NCBI GenBank assembly: GCA_035620975.1
Contig: DASPFV010000054.1
Coordinates: 1 to 60,446, forward strand
Origin: DASPFV01 sp035620975
GTDB taxonomy: Bacteria > Acidobacteriota > Vicinamibacteria > Vicinamibacterales > 2-12-FULL-66-21
DNA length: 60,446 nucleotides
Direction of reading: 5' to 3'
In this document: positions 32,558 through 40,340 of the stretch, in pieces
How positions within the stretch are numbered: the stretch's first letter is position 1
Layout: every line of letters begins with the position of its first letter
Made by a program: the position numbers and the translations under genes
Notes under the pieces: generated by a model
Database searches by the model: none
What the model was told of the DNA's origin: nothing
What the model saw: the letters and a program-made list of their open reading frames with translations, nothing else

Positions 32558-33982
32558 ATGCAGCCACCTGAAAGGCCCCTCGTCACGGCCGCAGCCGTCC
32601 TGCTGCTCTTCGGGTCGCCTCCGGAGCAGACGGGGGGATCGGTCCCGTCCAACACACCGGGCGCGGAGCGGGTGCAACCGTGGCCGGAGAACCCGCGCTA
32701 CTGGCAGTACAAGGGGCGTCCAGTCGTGCTTCGAGGCGGCTCGGACGACGACAACCTCTTCCAGTGGACGGGTGCCCGTCTGTCGCAGCAGCTGGATCTG
32801 CTGGCCGGGGTCGGCGGCAACTACATCCGCAACACCATGAGCTCGCGTGACGCCGGGAACGTGTGGCCGTTCGAGCGGCTGCCCGATGGCCGGTTCGATC
32901 TCGAGCGGCTGAGCGCCGACTACTACCAGCGCTTCGAGGGCCTGCTCCGCGAGGCGGCTGAGCGCGCGATCGTGGTGCAGGTCGAACTGTGGGACCGCTT
33001 CGACTTCGCTCGCGACCCCTGGCAGGAAAATCCCTACCGGCCTGCCAGCAACGTGAACTACACGGTGCTGGAAAGCGGGCTCGCCGACGAGTACCCCAAC
33101 CATCCGGGGCGGAACGAGAATCCCTTCTTCCGCACGATTCCCGGGCACGACCACAACCGCCTGCTGCTGAACTACCAGCACGCGCAGGTGGACAGGCTGC
33201 TCACGATCTCGCTGCGCTACGACAACGTGCTGTACACGATGGACAACGAGACGAGCGCGACGGCGGAATGGGGGGCGTACTGGGCCCGATACGTGCAGCA
33301 GAAGGCAGCGGGTGCCGGCGTCAGCGTGTACGTCACCGAGATGTGGGACGTGCACGACCTCACGCACGAGCAGCATCGCCGCACGCTGGACCACCCGGAT
33401 CTCTACCAGTTCGCCGACATCTCTCAGAACAACCACAATAGCGGGCAGAAGCACTGGGAAGGATTGCAGTGGGTGCGCGGGTACACTGCCGGGCGGCCCC
33501 GGCCCCTGAACCACGTGAAGATCTACGGCGCCGATAGAGGACCCTACGGCACTGACCGTGACGCCGTGGAGCGCTTCTGGCGGGGGCTGCTCGGCGGCGC
33601 CGGCTCCGTTCGATTCCATCGCCCGCCGTCCGGCATCGGCCTGAGCGAGCTGGCACAGGCGAACCTGCGCAGCGCCGGCCTGCTGCTCGGCGCCGTGGAT
33701 CTGCCGGAGGGGGAGCCGGATGCCGGGAGCCGGCTGCTGGCAGACCGTGAGCCGAACGAAGCCTATGTCATGCGACGGAAAGGCCGGTGGTACGCGGTCT
33801 ACTTCCCGCGCCCGGGTTCGGTACGGCTCGACCTGCGCGCCGAAGCTGGGTCCTTCCGCGCGCGCTGGCTGAACGTCCTCGACAGTCGGTGGACCCCGTC
33901 CACGGCCGTCACCGTTGGAGGCTGGACCGATCTCGCACCCCCCGGCGACGGGCACTGGGTGGCGGTACTCGATCGAGAGTGA
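32558..33982 (+). CDS. Exported glycoside-hydrolase-like protein of uncertain family
   Basis: This 474-residue protein has a short hydrophobic signal (LVTAAAVLLLFG). The mature part starts like a DUF4038/GH-type TIM barrel: NPRYWQYKGRPVVLRGGSDD, then QQLDLLAGVGGNYIRNTMSS. Barrel motifs include IVVQVELWDRFDF, YTMDNETSATAEWGAYWARY (possible acid/base Glu in DNETSA), VYVTEMWDVHDLTHEQHRR (a second candidate Glu) and HVKIYGADRGPYGTDRD. The C-terminal 90 residues form a beta-domain (VMRRKGRWYAVYFPRPGSVRLD, then VGGWTDLAPPGDGHWVAVL), like the putative collagen-binding domain. I cannot place it in a CAZy family with certainty. It follows the sugar porter, suggesting a glycan or sugar substrate. The start is supported by a -10 hexamer. 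Confidence 0.78.
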   Translation: MQPPERPLVTAAAVLLLFGSPPEQTGGSVPSNTPGAERVQPWPENPRYWQYKGRPVVLRGGSDDDNLFQWTGARLSQQLDLLAGVGGNYIRNTMSSRDAGNVWPFERLPDGRFDLERLSADYYQRFEGLLREAAERAIVVQVELWDRFDFARDPWQENPYRPASNVNYTVLESGLADEYPNHPGRNENPFFRTIPGHDHNRLLLNYQHAQVDRLLTISLRYDNVLYTMDNETSATAEWGAYWARYVQQKAAGAGVSVYVTEMWDVHDLTHEQHRRTLDHPDLYQFADISQNNHNSGQKHWEGLQWVRGYTAGRPRPLNHVKIYGADRGPYGTDRDAVERFWRGLLGGAGSVRFHRPPSGIGLSELAQANLRSAGLLLGAVDLPEGEPDAGSRLLADREPNEAYVMRRKGRWYAVYFPRPGSVRLDLRAEAGSFRARWLNVLDSRWTPSTAVTVGGWTDLAPPGDGHWVAVLDRE

Positions 33983-34010
33983 AGCCGGCGCGCGAGTCCG
34001 TCCGCGTCCA

Positions 34011-34041
34011 TCCAGCCTTCGCCCTTCGGGCTACGGCGGAC
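34011..34041. repeat. REP-like element, copy 2
   Basis: CCTTCGCCCTTCGGGCTACG followed by GCGGAC resembles the palindromes at 24437 and 54466. It is followed by CCGCGTCAATCCGTGTCC-type sequence, which is the reverse complement of the degenerate repeats at 54338-54510. The gap 33983-34113 holds nothing else. Confidence 0.5.
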
Positions 34042-34113
34042 AGGTCCGCGTCCCGTGAAGCCCGCTGCGATCCGCGTCAATCCGTGTCCGTCAATAGCGA
34101 GCGCATCCGCGCC

Positions 34114-35127
34114 TCAGGCCGAGAACCCGTGCTGCCGCCGGTGAACCGGGCCATCGAAGGTCTGCGTCGACTTGAACTGCTCGAAGCGTCCATCGGTGGC
34201 GAACGGCTTGACACGATCCGCGAGCGCGGCCTGCTCGGTCTCCGGCAGCGGCGTGAACGCCCGGGCGAGGGCGACGTTCTGCTGCAGGTGCTCCAGGGTC
34301 GTCATGCCGACGACCTGCGAGGCGATGGGCTGGCTGAGCGCAAAGCGGTACGCCTCCGCGGACGTGAGGCCGGCCCCGGCCGCGATGCCGTTCCCGCCGC
34401 CGAATCCCTTCATCCCGATGGCGCCGACACGCTTCTTGAGGCACACGGGCAGGACCTGCTTCTGGAAGCTCCGGTAGTGCAGGTCGAGGACGTTGACCGG
34501 GAACTGGCATGCGTCCCACTCGAAGGGCTTCTCGAGCATCGAGAGATGGATGCGCGGATCCTTGTGCCCCGTGAACCCGATGTAGCGCACCTTGCCGGCT
34601 TTCCGCGCTTCGAGCGCCGCCTTGAGGCCGCCTTTCTCGAAGACCCAGTCCGGGTCGTTGTCGTAGATGATCTCGTGGAACTGCCAGAGATCGATCCGAT
34701 CCGTGCGGAGCCTGCGGAGGCTGTCGTCGAGGCACTTCATCGAGCCCGCGTAATCGCGCTCGCAGTTCTTGGTCATGAGGAACACGCGGTTCCGCCGGCC
34801 GTCGGCGAGCGCCCGGCCCATCACCTCCTCGGCCCCGCCGTCGTGATAGTCCCAGCAGTTGTCGAAGAACGTGAGCCCCTCGTCCACCGCCGCGTGCATG
34901 ATCCGGATGGCCTCGGTCGAATCCTTGACCGATCCGATGTGCCACCCGCCCAGGCAGAGGATGGACACGCGCTCGTCCGTGCGTCCGAGTACCCGTGTCG
35001 GCAGCCCGGTGGCACCGGCCGGCTGCTGGCTCGCGAGCACGTCGCGTGCGGCCGCGCCGAGGGCGAGCGCGGACAGCGCGGCCTCACGGAGGAACTCCCG
35101 ACGGGTCGTGGCCGAGGGTTTCGTCAT
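34114..35127 (-). CDS. Tat-exported aldo/keto reductase
   Basis: This 337-residue protein starts with a twin-arginine signal (TTRREFLREAALSALALGAA), so it should be exported folded. The (beta/alpha)8 aldo/keto reductase domain has VSILCLGGWHIGSVKD, the catalytic Asp/Tyr segment FFDNCWDYHDGGAEEVMGRA, and the Lys in VFLMTKNCERDYAG. The His is in IDLWQFHEIIYDND, with VRYIGFTGHKDPRIHLSML following. The C-terminal cofactor site has AIGMKGFGGGNGI and VVGMTTLEHLQQN. The catalytic tetrad appears complete. Family members reduce sugars or aldehydes with NADPH; exported forms are frequent in Acidobacteria and Planctomycetes, with unknown substrates. CAGGAG lies before ATG 35127. It is divergent from the AlkD-like gene. 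Confidence 0.92.
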   Translation of the reverse strand: MTKPSATTRREFLREAALSALALGAAARDVLASQQPAGATGLPTRVLGRTDERVSILCLGGWHIGSVKDSTEAIRIMHAAVDEGLTFFDNCWDYHDGGAEEVMGRALADGRRNRVFLMTKNCERDYAGSMKCLDDSLRRLRTDRIDLWQFHEIIYDNDPDWVFEKGGLKAALEARKAGKVRYIGFTGHKDPRIHLSMLEKPFEWDACQFPVNVLDLHYRSFQKQVLPVCLKKRVGAIGMKGFGGGNGIAAGAGLTSAEAYRFALSQPIASQVVGMTTLEHLQQNVALARAFTPLPETEQAALADRVKPFATDGRFEQFKSTQTFDGPVHRRQHGFSA

Positions 35128-35208
35128 GGCAGACTCCTGGAGTGGACAGCGATCGACGGTTGCGCTGGCGGCATTCTGTGGTGAAGCGGTGCGCCCCGGC
35201 AAGAGCTT

Positions 35209-35236
35209 TTGCGTGCTGGCATCGCCGGGCTAGCAT
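35209..35236 (+). promoter_or_regulatory. Promoter of the AlkD-like gene
   Basis: TTGCGT (35209-35214), a 16-bp spacer and TAGCAT (35231-35236) form a sigma70-like promoter. The -10 ends 6 nt before the GTG start at 35243, so transcription should begin on or beside the start codon. Confidence 0.5.
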
Positions 35237-35242
35237 CTGCGG

Positions 35243-36013
35243 GTGAACCCCGACAATCCGGCCGCCGCCGCGGCCATCCGCCGCCCGACGCGCACGAGCA
35301 TCACGAACGCGTTGCGTCGTCTGGCCCGGCCCGCCGGCGCGTTCGACGCGGCCAGATACTTCCGCGGTGAACACGGTCTGCGTTTCCACAACGTGGGCAC
35401 GACCGCCGTGCGGGCGCTCGCGCGCGCGATCCACGCCGCACACCGTGCGACGTGGACGGTCGACGACGCGATGGGGCTCGCCGACGCGCTGATCGGCGAT
35501 CCGTATCTCGAAACGAAAGCCGTCGGGATCGAAGTGCTCGCGAGGTATCGCCAGGCGTTCACGCCGCGGCTGCTGCCGCGCTGGAAGAGCTGGCTCGCCA
35601 GGGGTCTGTCGGCGAACTGGGCAACCACCGATCACATCTGCGGCACGCTCATCGGACCGCTCCTCGTGCAGCACCCCCGGCAGATTCCCCGGATCCGGAC
35701 GTGGACGTCTCACCGCAGCATGTGGGTGCGACGGGCGTCCGCCGTGTCGCTCATCCCGGCGGTGCGCTGCGGTTACGCGCTCGACACTGCTTACGAGGTT
35801 GCGAAGGCCCTGCACCCGGACCGCGAGGACCTCGTCCAGAAGGCTGTGGGCTGGATGCTGCGCGAGGCGGGCACGCGCGACGCGGCACGCCTGGAGCGGT
35901 ACCTGCGCGACACCGGGGCGGCCATCCCGCGGACGACCGTCCGGTACGCGATCGAGAGGTTCCCCGCACGGAAACGCCGCATCCTGCTGGCGGCCACGCG
36001 CCCTGGCCGGTGA
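35243..36013 (+). CDS. DNA alkylation repair protein, AlkD-like HEAT-repeat glycosylase
   Basis: This 256-residue all-helical protein of the AlkD/DNA alkylation repair family is built of HEAT-like repeats. Members excise alkylated purines without base flipping. Helical signatures are FDAARYFRGEHGLRFHNVGT, GIEVLARYRQAFTPRLLPRW, a characteristic LSANWATTDHICGTLIGPLL (the W-x-x-x-D region that approaches the lesion), and SMWVRRASAVSLIPAVRCG with VQKAVGWMLREAGTRD near the end. The conserved Trp and Asp residues of the family are present. GTG 35243 is supported by a promoter ending 6 nt before it. It stands alone between the reductase and DUF2911 genes, with no adaptive-response regulator beside it. 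Confidence 0.87.
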   Translation: MNPDNPAAAAAIRRPTRTSITNALRRLARPAGAFDAARYFRGEHGLRFHNVGTTAVRALARAIHAAHRATWTVDDAMGLADALIGDPYLETKAVGIEVLARYRQAFTPRLLPRWKSWLARGLSANWATTDHICGTLIGPLLVQHPRQIPRIRTWTSHRSMWVRRASAVSLIPAVRCGYALDTAYEVAKALHPDREDLVQKAVGWMLREAGTRDAARLERYLRDTGAAIPRTTVRYAIERFPARKRRILLAATRPGR

Positions 36014-36049
36014 CCACATCCGCCGCGGGATCCGCCGTCCGCCGGCGTC

Positions 36050-36079
36050 TTGTCTCGATGTACCGGTCTGGTCTATAAC
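36050..36079 (+). promoter_or_regulatory. Sigma70-like promoter of the DUF2911 gene
   Basis: TTGTCT (36050-36055), an 18-bp spacer and TATAAC (36074-36079) precede an AGGAGG ribosome site (36107-36112) and ATG 36121. Unlike many genes here, this one has a normal leader of about 35 nt. Confidence 0.5.
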
Positions 36080-36120
36080 GGCCCGACAGGACCCGACAGG
36101 AAGAAGAGGAGGACGCGTTG

Positions 36121-36717
36121 ATGAAGTTCCATTGCAGGATTGCCGCCGTTGGGATTGCCGCCGCGCTCGCCGCCCCGCTGGTCACGGCGGCACAGGATCT
36201 TCATCCCTCGCGACGCCCCAGTCCTCTCGGGATGGCGCGGATCACGCTCGGAGATGCCTACGTGCGGGTCATTTACGGGCGTCCCTACAAGCGGGGGCGC
36301 GACAACATCTTCGGGACCAGCCAGAGCGGCGCCCTGGTACCGTTCGGCGAGCGCTGGCGGACCGGGGCCAACGAGGCGACGGAGATCACGGTGACGCGGG
36401 ACGTGCTCGTGGCCGGCCAGAAGCTCGCGGCGGGCACCTATTCGCTGTTCATGACCCCGGGGCCGGAGACGTGGACGGTCCACTTCAACTCGAGGCTCGG
36501 TCTGGATGGGCCTGGCATATTCGCCGACGGCAAATTCACGCCCGTCGATCTCGCGCCGACCGACGTGCTCGTCGTCAAGGTCCCCGCCACCGTGCTGCCA
36601 GCCGACAGGGAAGTGGACCAGCTCACGTTCGAGTTCGAGAAGACCGCTACGGGTGCTGACATGGTGCTGCGCTGGATCCGGACGGAAGTGCGCGTGCCAA
36701 TCGCCACGACGACCTGA
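36121..36717 (+). CDS. DUF2911 domain-containing exported protein
   Basis: This 198-residue protein has a Sec signal (IAAVGIAAALAAPLVTAAQ) and then a single DUF2911 domain: ARITLGDAYVRVIYGRPYKR, the diagnostic LVPFGERWRTGANEATEITV, and AGTYSLFMTPGPETWTVHFN. The C-terminal strand is VDQLTFEFEKTATGADMVLR. DUF2911 proteins are small beta-rich periplasmic proteins common in Acidobacteria and Bacteroidetes. No activity is known. A strong SD (AGGAGG) points to ATG 36121; TTG 36118 is adjacent and less likely. The next gene, a GH42 enzyme, starts 14 nt after the stop and may be co-transcribed. Confidence 0.9.
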   Translation: MKFHCRIAAVGIAAALAAPLVTAAQDLHPSRRPSPLGMARITLGDAYVRVIYGRPYKRGRDNIFGTSQSGALVPFGERWRTGANEATEITVTRDVLVAGQKLAAGTYSLFMTPGPETWTVHFNSRLGLDGPGIFADGKFTPVDLAPTDVLVVKVPATVLPADREVDQLTFEFEKTATGADMVLRWIRTEVRVPIATTT

Positions 36718-36731
36718 CAGGCCGCTGACAC

Positions 36732-39044
36732 ATGCCGGCCCGCGGCCACGTCTCGCGGCTCCTGAGCTTTGCCGTGATCGCCGTCGTCGCGCTTGGGGCC
36801 TCGTCACCCCAGCGCGACGCGAGCGCTCGGGCGACAACCCGCTTCTTCCCGATGGCCGTATGGTACGGCGGCGGCCGCGCGCGCGCGCCCATGCTGGAGC
36901 CGGAGGCGCGATCCAAGAAGGAGATCTGGCGGACCGACGTTCGCCAGATCAAGGCGCTTGGCTTCAACACGGTTCGCGCGTGGATCGACTGGGCCTCCGG
37001 CCAGCCGGCCGAAGACACCTACCGTTTCGAGACCCTCGACGTGCTGCTCGAGCTCGCGGAAGAGGAAGGGCTGAAGCTCGTGCTGCAGGTGTACATGGAC
37101 TCGGCGCCCAGCTGGGTCGGGGAGCGCCATCCCGACTCGCTCTTCGTCTCGTCGAACGGACAGTCCATCCGGCCGGAGTCGTCACCCGGCTACTGCCGCG
37201 ATCATCCGGGCGTTCGGGCCCTCGACACGCGCTTCTATGAGGCGCTCGCCGGGCGTGCCGGACGCAGCCAGGCATTCGCCGGATGGGATCTGTGGAGCGA
37301 GCCGCACGTCATCAACTGGGCCAACCCCACATGGATTCCCAACCCGGAGTTCTGCTTCTGCCCGCACACCGTGCGGCGGTTCCGTGGCTGGCTCCAGAAC
37401 AAGTACGAATCCCTCGAGGCTCTGAACCGCGCCTGGTACAGGCGATTCACGTCCTGGGATCAGGTCGAGCCGAGCCGCATGAGCACGATCCTCTCCTACA
37501 CCGACTACATCGACTGGAAGATGTTCATCGTGGACAAGCTCGGCGAGGACCTCCGCGAGCGCTATGACGCCGTCAAGCGCCTGGCGCCGCGCACGATCGT
37601 CACGAGCCACGCCGCCGGCGTGGGGCTCTTCGCCTCCCCGCATCACTGGGAAGGTCAGGCGGACGACTGGACGATGGCGGGGCAGGTGGACTTCTACGGG
37701 ACGTCGTTCTATCCGAAGCATTCCGCATTCGTGGACCGCGACGTCCACTGGCGCGCCGCGCTACTCGATTTCGCCCGGTCGTTCGGCTACGACCAGGGCC
37801 GCGCAGGGTTCTGGGTGGGTGAACTGCAGGGGGGCTTCGGGACGATCGCGGTGAACGTCAGCCCCACGGTCACGCCGGAGGATCTGCGGATCTGGACCTG
37901 GTCGGCGATCGCCAGGGGTGCCAAGGGCGTGAACTACTACGCGTGGTATCCCATGAGCTCGGGGTACGAATCGGGAGGATTCGGGCTCAACCAGCTCGAT
38001 GGAACAGTCACGGATCGGGCGAGGATGGCGGGCTCGATCGCCCGTGTCGTGGACGCGCGCCAGCCGCTCTTCCTGGAAGCCCGCCCGCTGCGCGCGGAAG
38101 TGGCGATCGTCTACAACCCGCTCGCGCATTTCGTGGGCGGGCGTCAGCGGGCGACCGCCTACGGCGGGCCGCAGGGGGAAGTCGCGGGCATCGAGCGCGA
38201 CTCGCTGCTCGGCGTGCACCGCGCGCTTTTTCCGCGGCAGGTGCCCGTCGATTTCGTCCACATCGATCATCTCGGCGGCGGCCGGCTGGGCCAGTACAAG
38301 CTCGTGATCCTGCCGTACCCGCCGATGCTGCCGGAGCAGTCGGCGGGCGCGCTGCGCGAGTACGTCGAGAGCGGAGGCACGCTCGTTGCCGAGGCTCGAC
38401 TCGGCTGGAACAACGAACGGGGCTATGCCGCCGAGCGTGTGCCCGGCATGGGGCTCGCTGAGGTCATGGGCGCACGCGAGGTGGCGGTCGAGACCGCGCC
38501 GAAGGGGCGCGCCGTCATCCAGTGGACGGACAGCCGCCTGGCGGGTGTGAAGCCGGGCGATCGGCTTCCTGCCCGCTGGTACAAGGAGGTGCTGGAGCCC
38601 CTGACCTCGTCGGCCCGCGTCGTGGCACGATTCGAGGACGGGACCGCGGCCGCGGTGATGTCGCAGTACGGCAGGGGCCGCACGCTGCTGCTGGGCTCCT
38701 ACGTGAGCGCCGCGTATCAGTCCACGCCGACGCCCGAAGGGGAACGGTTCTTCGGCGCCCTCCTCGGCTGGGCGGACGTCGCGGCGCCGGTGACAGTCAC
38801 CGGTGCGCCGCTCGAAGCCCGCCTGCTCGAGTCGGGCGGTTCGACCTTGCTGTTCCTGTTCAATCACCATCGGCAGGCCTCGGCCAGATCGGACGTACAG
38901 CTGCGCGGCGCCCCTGGTGAGCTCGTGGCGGAGGACCTGGTGAGCGGACGGACGGTCGCGCTGACACGGGCGGCCGGGGGCGTCAGGATCGCGGTGGACG
39001 TCGCGCCCGCGGACGTGCGTGTGCTGCGCATCGGCCGCCCATGA
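36732..39044 (+). CDS. Exported beta-galactosidase, GH42
   Basis: This 770-residue enzyme has a signal peptide (LLSFAVIAVVALGASS). The GH42-type TIM barrel begins at FFPMAVWYGGGRARAPMLEP and has GFNTVRAWIDWASGQPAEDTY early on. The acid/base Glu is in FAGWDLWSEPHVINWANP (about residue 190) and the nucleophile Glu in GFWVGELQGGFG (about 364). A trimerisation-type Rossmann-like domain follows (VDFVHIDHLGGGRLGQYKLV, GGTLVAEARLGWNNERGY), then a small beta-sandwich. These would release galactose or related sugars from beta-linked glycans outside the cytoplasm. Length fits GH42 (650-780). Both catalytic residues are present; the exact sugar is not certain. Confidence 0.9.
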   Translation: MPARGHVSRLLSFAVIAVVALGASSPQRDASARATTRFFPMAVWYGGGRARAPMLEPEARSKKEIWRTDVRQIKALGFNTVRAWIDWASGQPAEDTYRFETLDVLLELAEEEGLKLVLQVYMDSAPSWVGERHPDSLFVSSNGQSIRPESSPGYCRDHPGVRALDTRFYEALAGRAGRSQAFAGWDLWSEPHVINWANPTWIPNPEFCFCPHTVRRFRGWLQNKYESLEALNRAWYRRFTSWDQVEPSRMSTILSYTDYIDWKMFIVDKLGEDLRERYDAVKRLAPRTIVTSHAAGVGLFASPHHWEGQADDWTMAGQVDFYGTSFYPKHSAFVDRDVHWRAALLDFARSFGYDQGRAGFWVGELQGGFGTIAVNVSPTVTPEDLRIWTWSAIARGAKGVNYYAWYPMSSGYESGGFGLNQLDGTVTDRARMAGSIARVVDARQPLFLEARPLRAEVAIVYNPLAHFVGGRQRATAYGGPQGEVAGIERDSLLGVHRALFPRQVPVDFVHIDHLGGGRLGQYKLVILPYPPMLPEQSAGALREYVESGGTLVAEARLGWNNERGYAAERVPGMGLAEVMGAREVAVETAPKGRAVIQWTDSRLAGVKPGDRLPARWYKEVLEPLTSSARVVARFEDGTAAAVMSQYGRGRTLLLGSYVSAAYQSTPTPEGERFFGALLGWADVAAPVTVTGAPLEARLLESGGSTLLFLFNHHRQASARSDVQLRGAPGELVAEDLVSGRTVALTRAAGGVRIAVDVAPADVRVLRIGRP

Positions 39045-39282
39045 GTGGCAGTGGCTCACCCGTGGCACCGGCCTCTTGCGTCACAGACAGCCTGATCCCC
39101 GAGCCCGACGGCTTCTGCACGAGCCGAGCAGGTCATGTGACGCCCCGTGTCTTGGGTCACGACTCAGCATTTCCGGCGGCTCCAGGGTTCCGGCGACAGT
39201 CGCCGGCGGAAATCCAGTAACTGCCCACTCGGGCCGCGCCCGGGCCGCCGCGGTATCCTGCTTGCAGGCCTGCGTTATTTCG
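39045..39282. other. Intergenic gap with a small hairpin
   Basis: No gene is supported in this 238-nt gap. CCGGCGA (39190-39196) and TCGCCGG (39200-39206) form a tight 7-bp hairpin. TATCCT (39253-39258) is a possible -10 for the GT4 gene. Confidence 0.4.
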
Positions 39283-40329
39283 ATGAGAATCGCGCAGGTC
39301 GCTCCCCTTTACGAAAGCGTGCCGCCCGCGGCTTACGGCGGCACAGAACGTGTCGTGTCCTTCCTCACCGACGAGCTCGTCAGGCAGGGGCACGACGTCA
39401 CGCTGTTTGCGAGCGGCGACTCGCGGACCCTGGCGAACCTGGTGCCGATCTGCGATCGCGCGCTGCGTTTGAATACCAGATGCCGCGATCACCTCGCACC
39501 GCATGTCCTCATGATCGAGCAGCTCGCGAAGCGCGCCCGCGACTTCGACGCGGTGCACTTCCATATCGCAGAGGTGCACTTTCCGTTGCTCCGGCGCCTC
39601 CCGGGCATCGTCCACGTGACCACGCTGCACGGGCGGCTGGATCTGGAGGAGCTGCAGCCGTTCTACGACGAGTTCTGCGACATGCCGGTCGTGTCGATCT
39701 CCGACGCCCAGCGGCGACCGCTGCCGCAGGCGCGGTGGCTCGCCACGGTTCATCACGGCCTGCCGACCGACCTCCTCCAGTTCAGCCCGGGTCCCGGATC
39801 GTACCTGGCCTTCCTGGGGCGCATCTCCCCCGAGAAGCGCGTGGATCGCGCCGTTGCCATCGCGACCGCGTGCGGGCTTCCCCTCAAGATCGCAGCGAAG
39901 GTCGATGCCGTCGATCGCGACTACTTCCAGACGGAGATCCGGCCGCTGCTCGACAACCCGCTCGTCGAGTTCATCGGCGAGATCGGGGAGGCGCAGAAGA
40001 GCGCGTTCCTCGGCGGCGCCCGGGCGCTGCTGTTCCCCATCGACTGGCCCGAGCCGTTCGGCCTCGTGATGATCGAGGCGATGGCGTGCGGCGTTCCCGT
40101 CGTCGCGTTCGAGGGCGGATCGGTGCCGGAGGTGATCGATCACGGCGTTACCGGATTCATCGTGAGCAGCGTCGAGGAAGCGGTGCAGGCGGTGCACGGG
40201 ATCGATCGCATCGATCGGGCGGTCTGCCGGGCGACTTTCGACCGCCGCTTCAGCGTGAGCCGGATGGCGTGGCGCTACGAGCGGATCTACCGTCAGCTGC
40301 AGACGCGTTCCTCCGACCGCGTCGCCTGA
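39283..40329 (+). CDS. Glycosyltransferase family 4 protein
   Basis: This 348-residue GT-B fold enzyme has an N-terminal acceptor domain, MRIAQVAPLYESVPPAAYGG with the following TERVVSFL (typical GT4 G-G-x-E/R loop) and HVTTLHGRLDLEELQPFY. The C-terminal donor domain has YLAFLGRISPEKRVDRAVAI, FIGEIGEAQKSAFLGGARAL and the E-x7-E motif PEPFGLVMIEAMACGVPVVA (retaining GT signature). It would transfer a sugar from a nucleotide donor to an unknown acceptor. The debranching-enzyme gene begins 12 nt after its stop, so the pair is likely an operon in glycogen/trehalose-like glucan metabolism. ATG 39283 was chosen because the motif MRIAQVAPLYE starts there; the open frame upstream has no similarity. 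Confidence 0.9.
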   Translation: MRIAQVAPLYESVPPAAYGGTERVVSFLTDELVRQGHDVTLFASGDSRTLANLVPICDRALRLNTRCRDHLAPHVLMIEQLAKRARDFDAVHFHIAEVHFPLLRRLPGIVHVTTLHGRLDLEELQPFYDEFCDMPVVSISDAQRRPLPQARWLATVHHGLPTDLLQFSPGPGSYLAFLGRISPEKRVDRAVAIATACGLPLKIAAKVDAVDRDYFQTEIRPLLDNPLVEFIGEIGEAQKSAFLGGARALLFPIDWPEPFGLVMIEAMACGVPVVAFEGGSVPEVIDHGVTGFIVSSVEEAVQAVHGIDRIDRAVCRATFDRRFSVSRMAWRYERIYRQLQTRSSDRVA

Positions 40330-40340
40330 TCCGGTGACCT

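Noticed and set aside
31029..32567. Long minus-strand frames opposite the sugar porter and glycosidase-like gene (also 32237-33955)
   Set aside because: Antisense to well-supported genes, with compositional bias typical of shadow frames.
39171..39184. TTCCGGCGGCTCCA shared with 55623-55636 as a repeat family
   Set aside because: A 14-bp match of common GC-rich words in 60 kb can arise by chance, and the flanks do not align.
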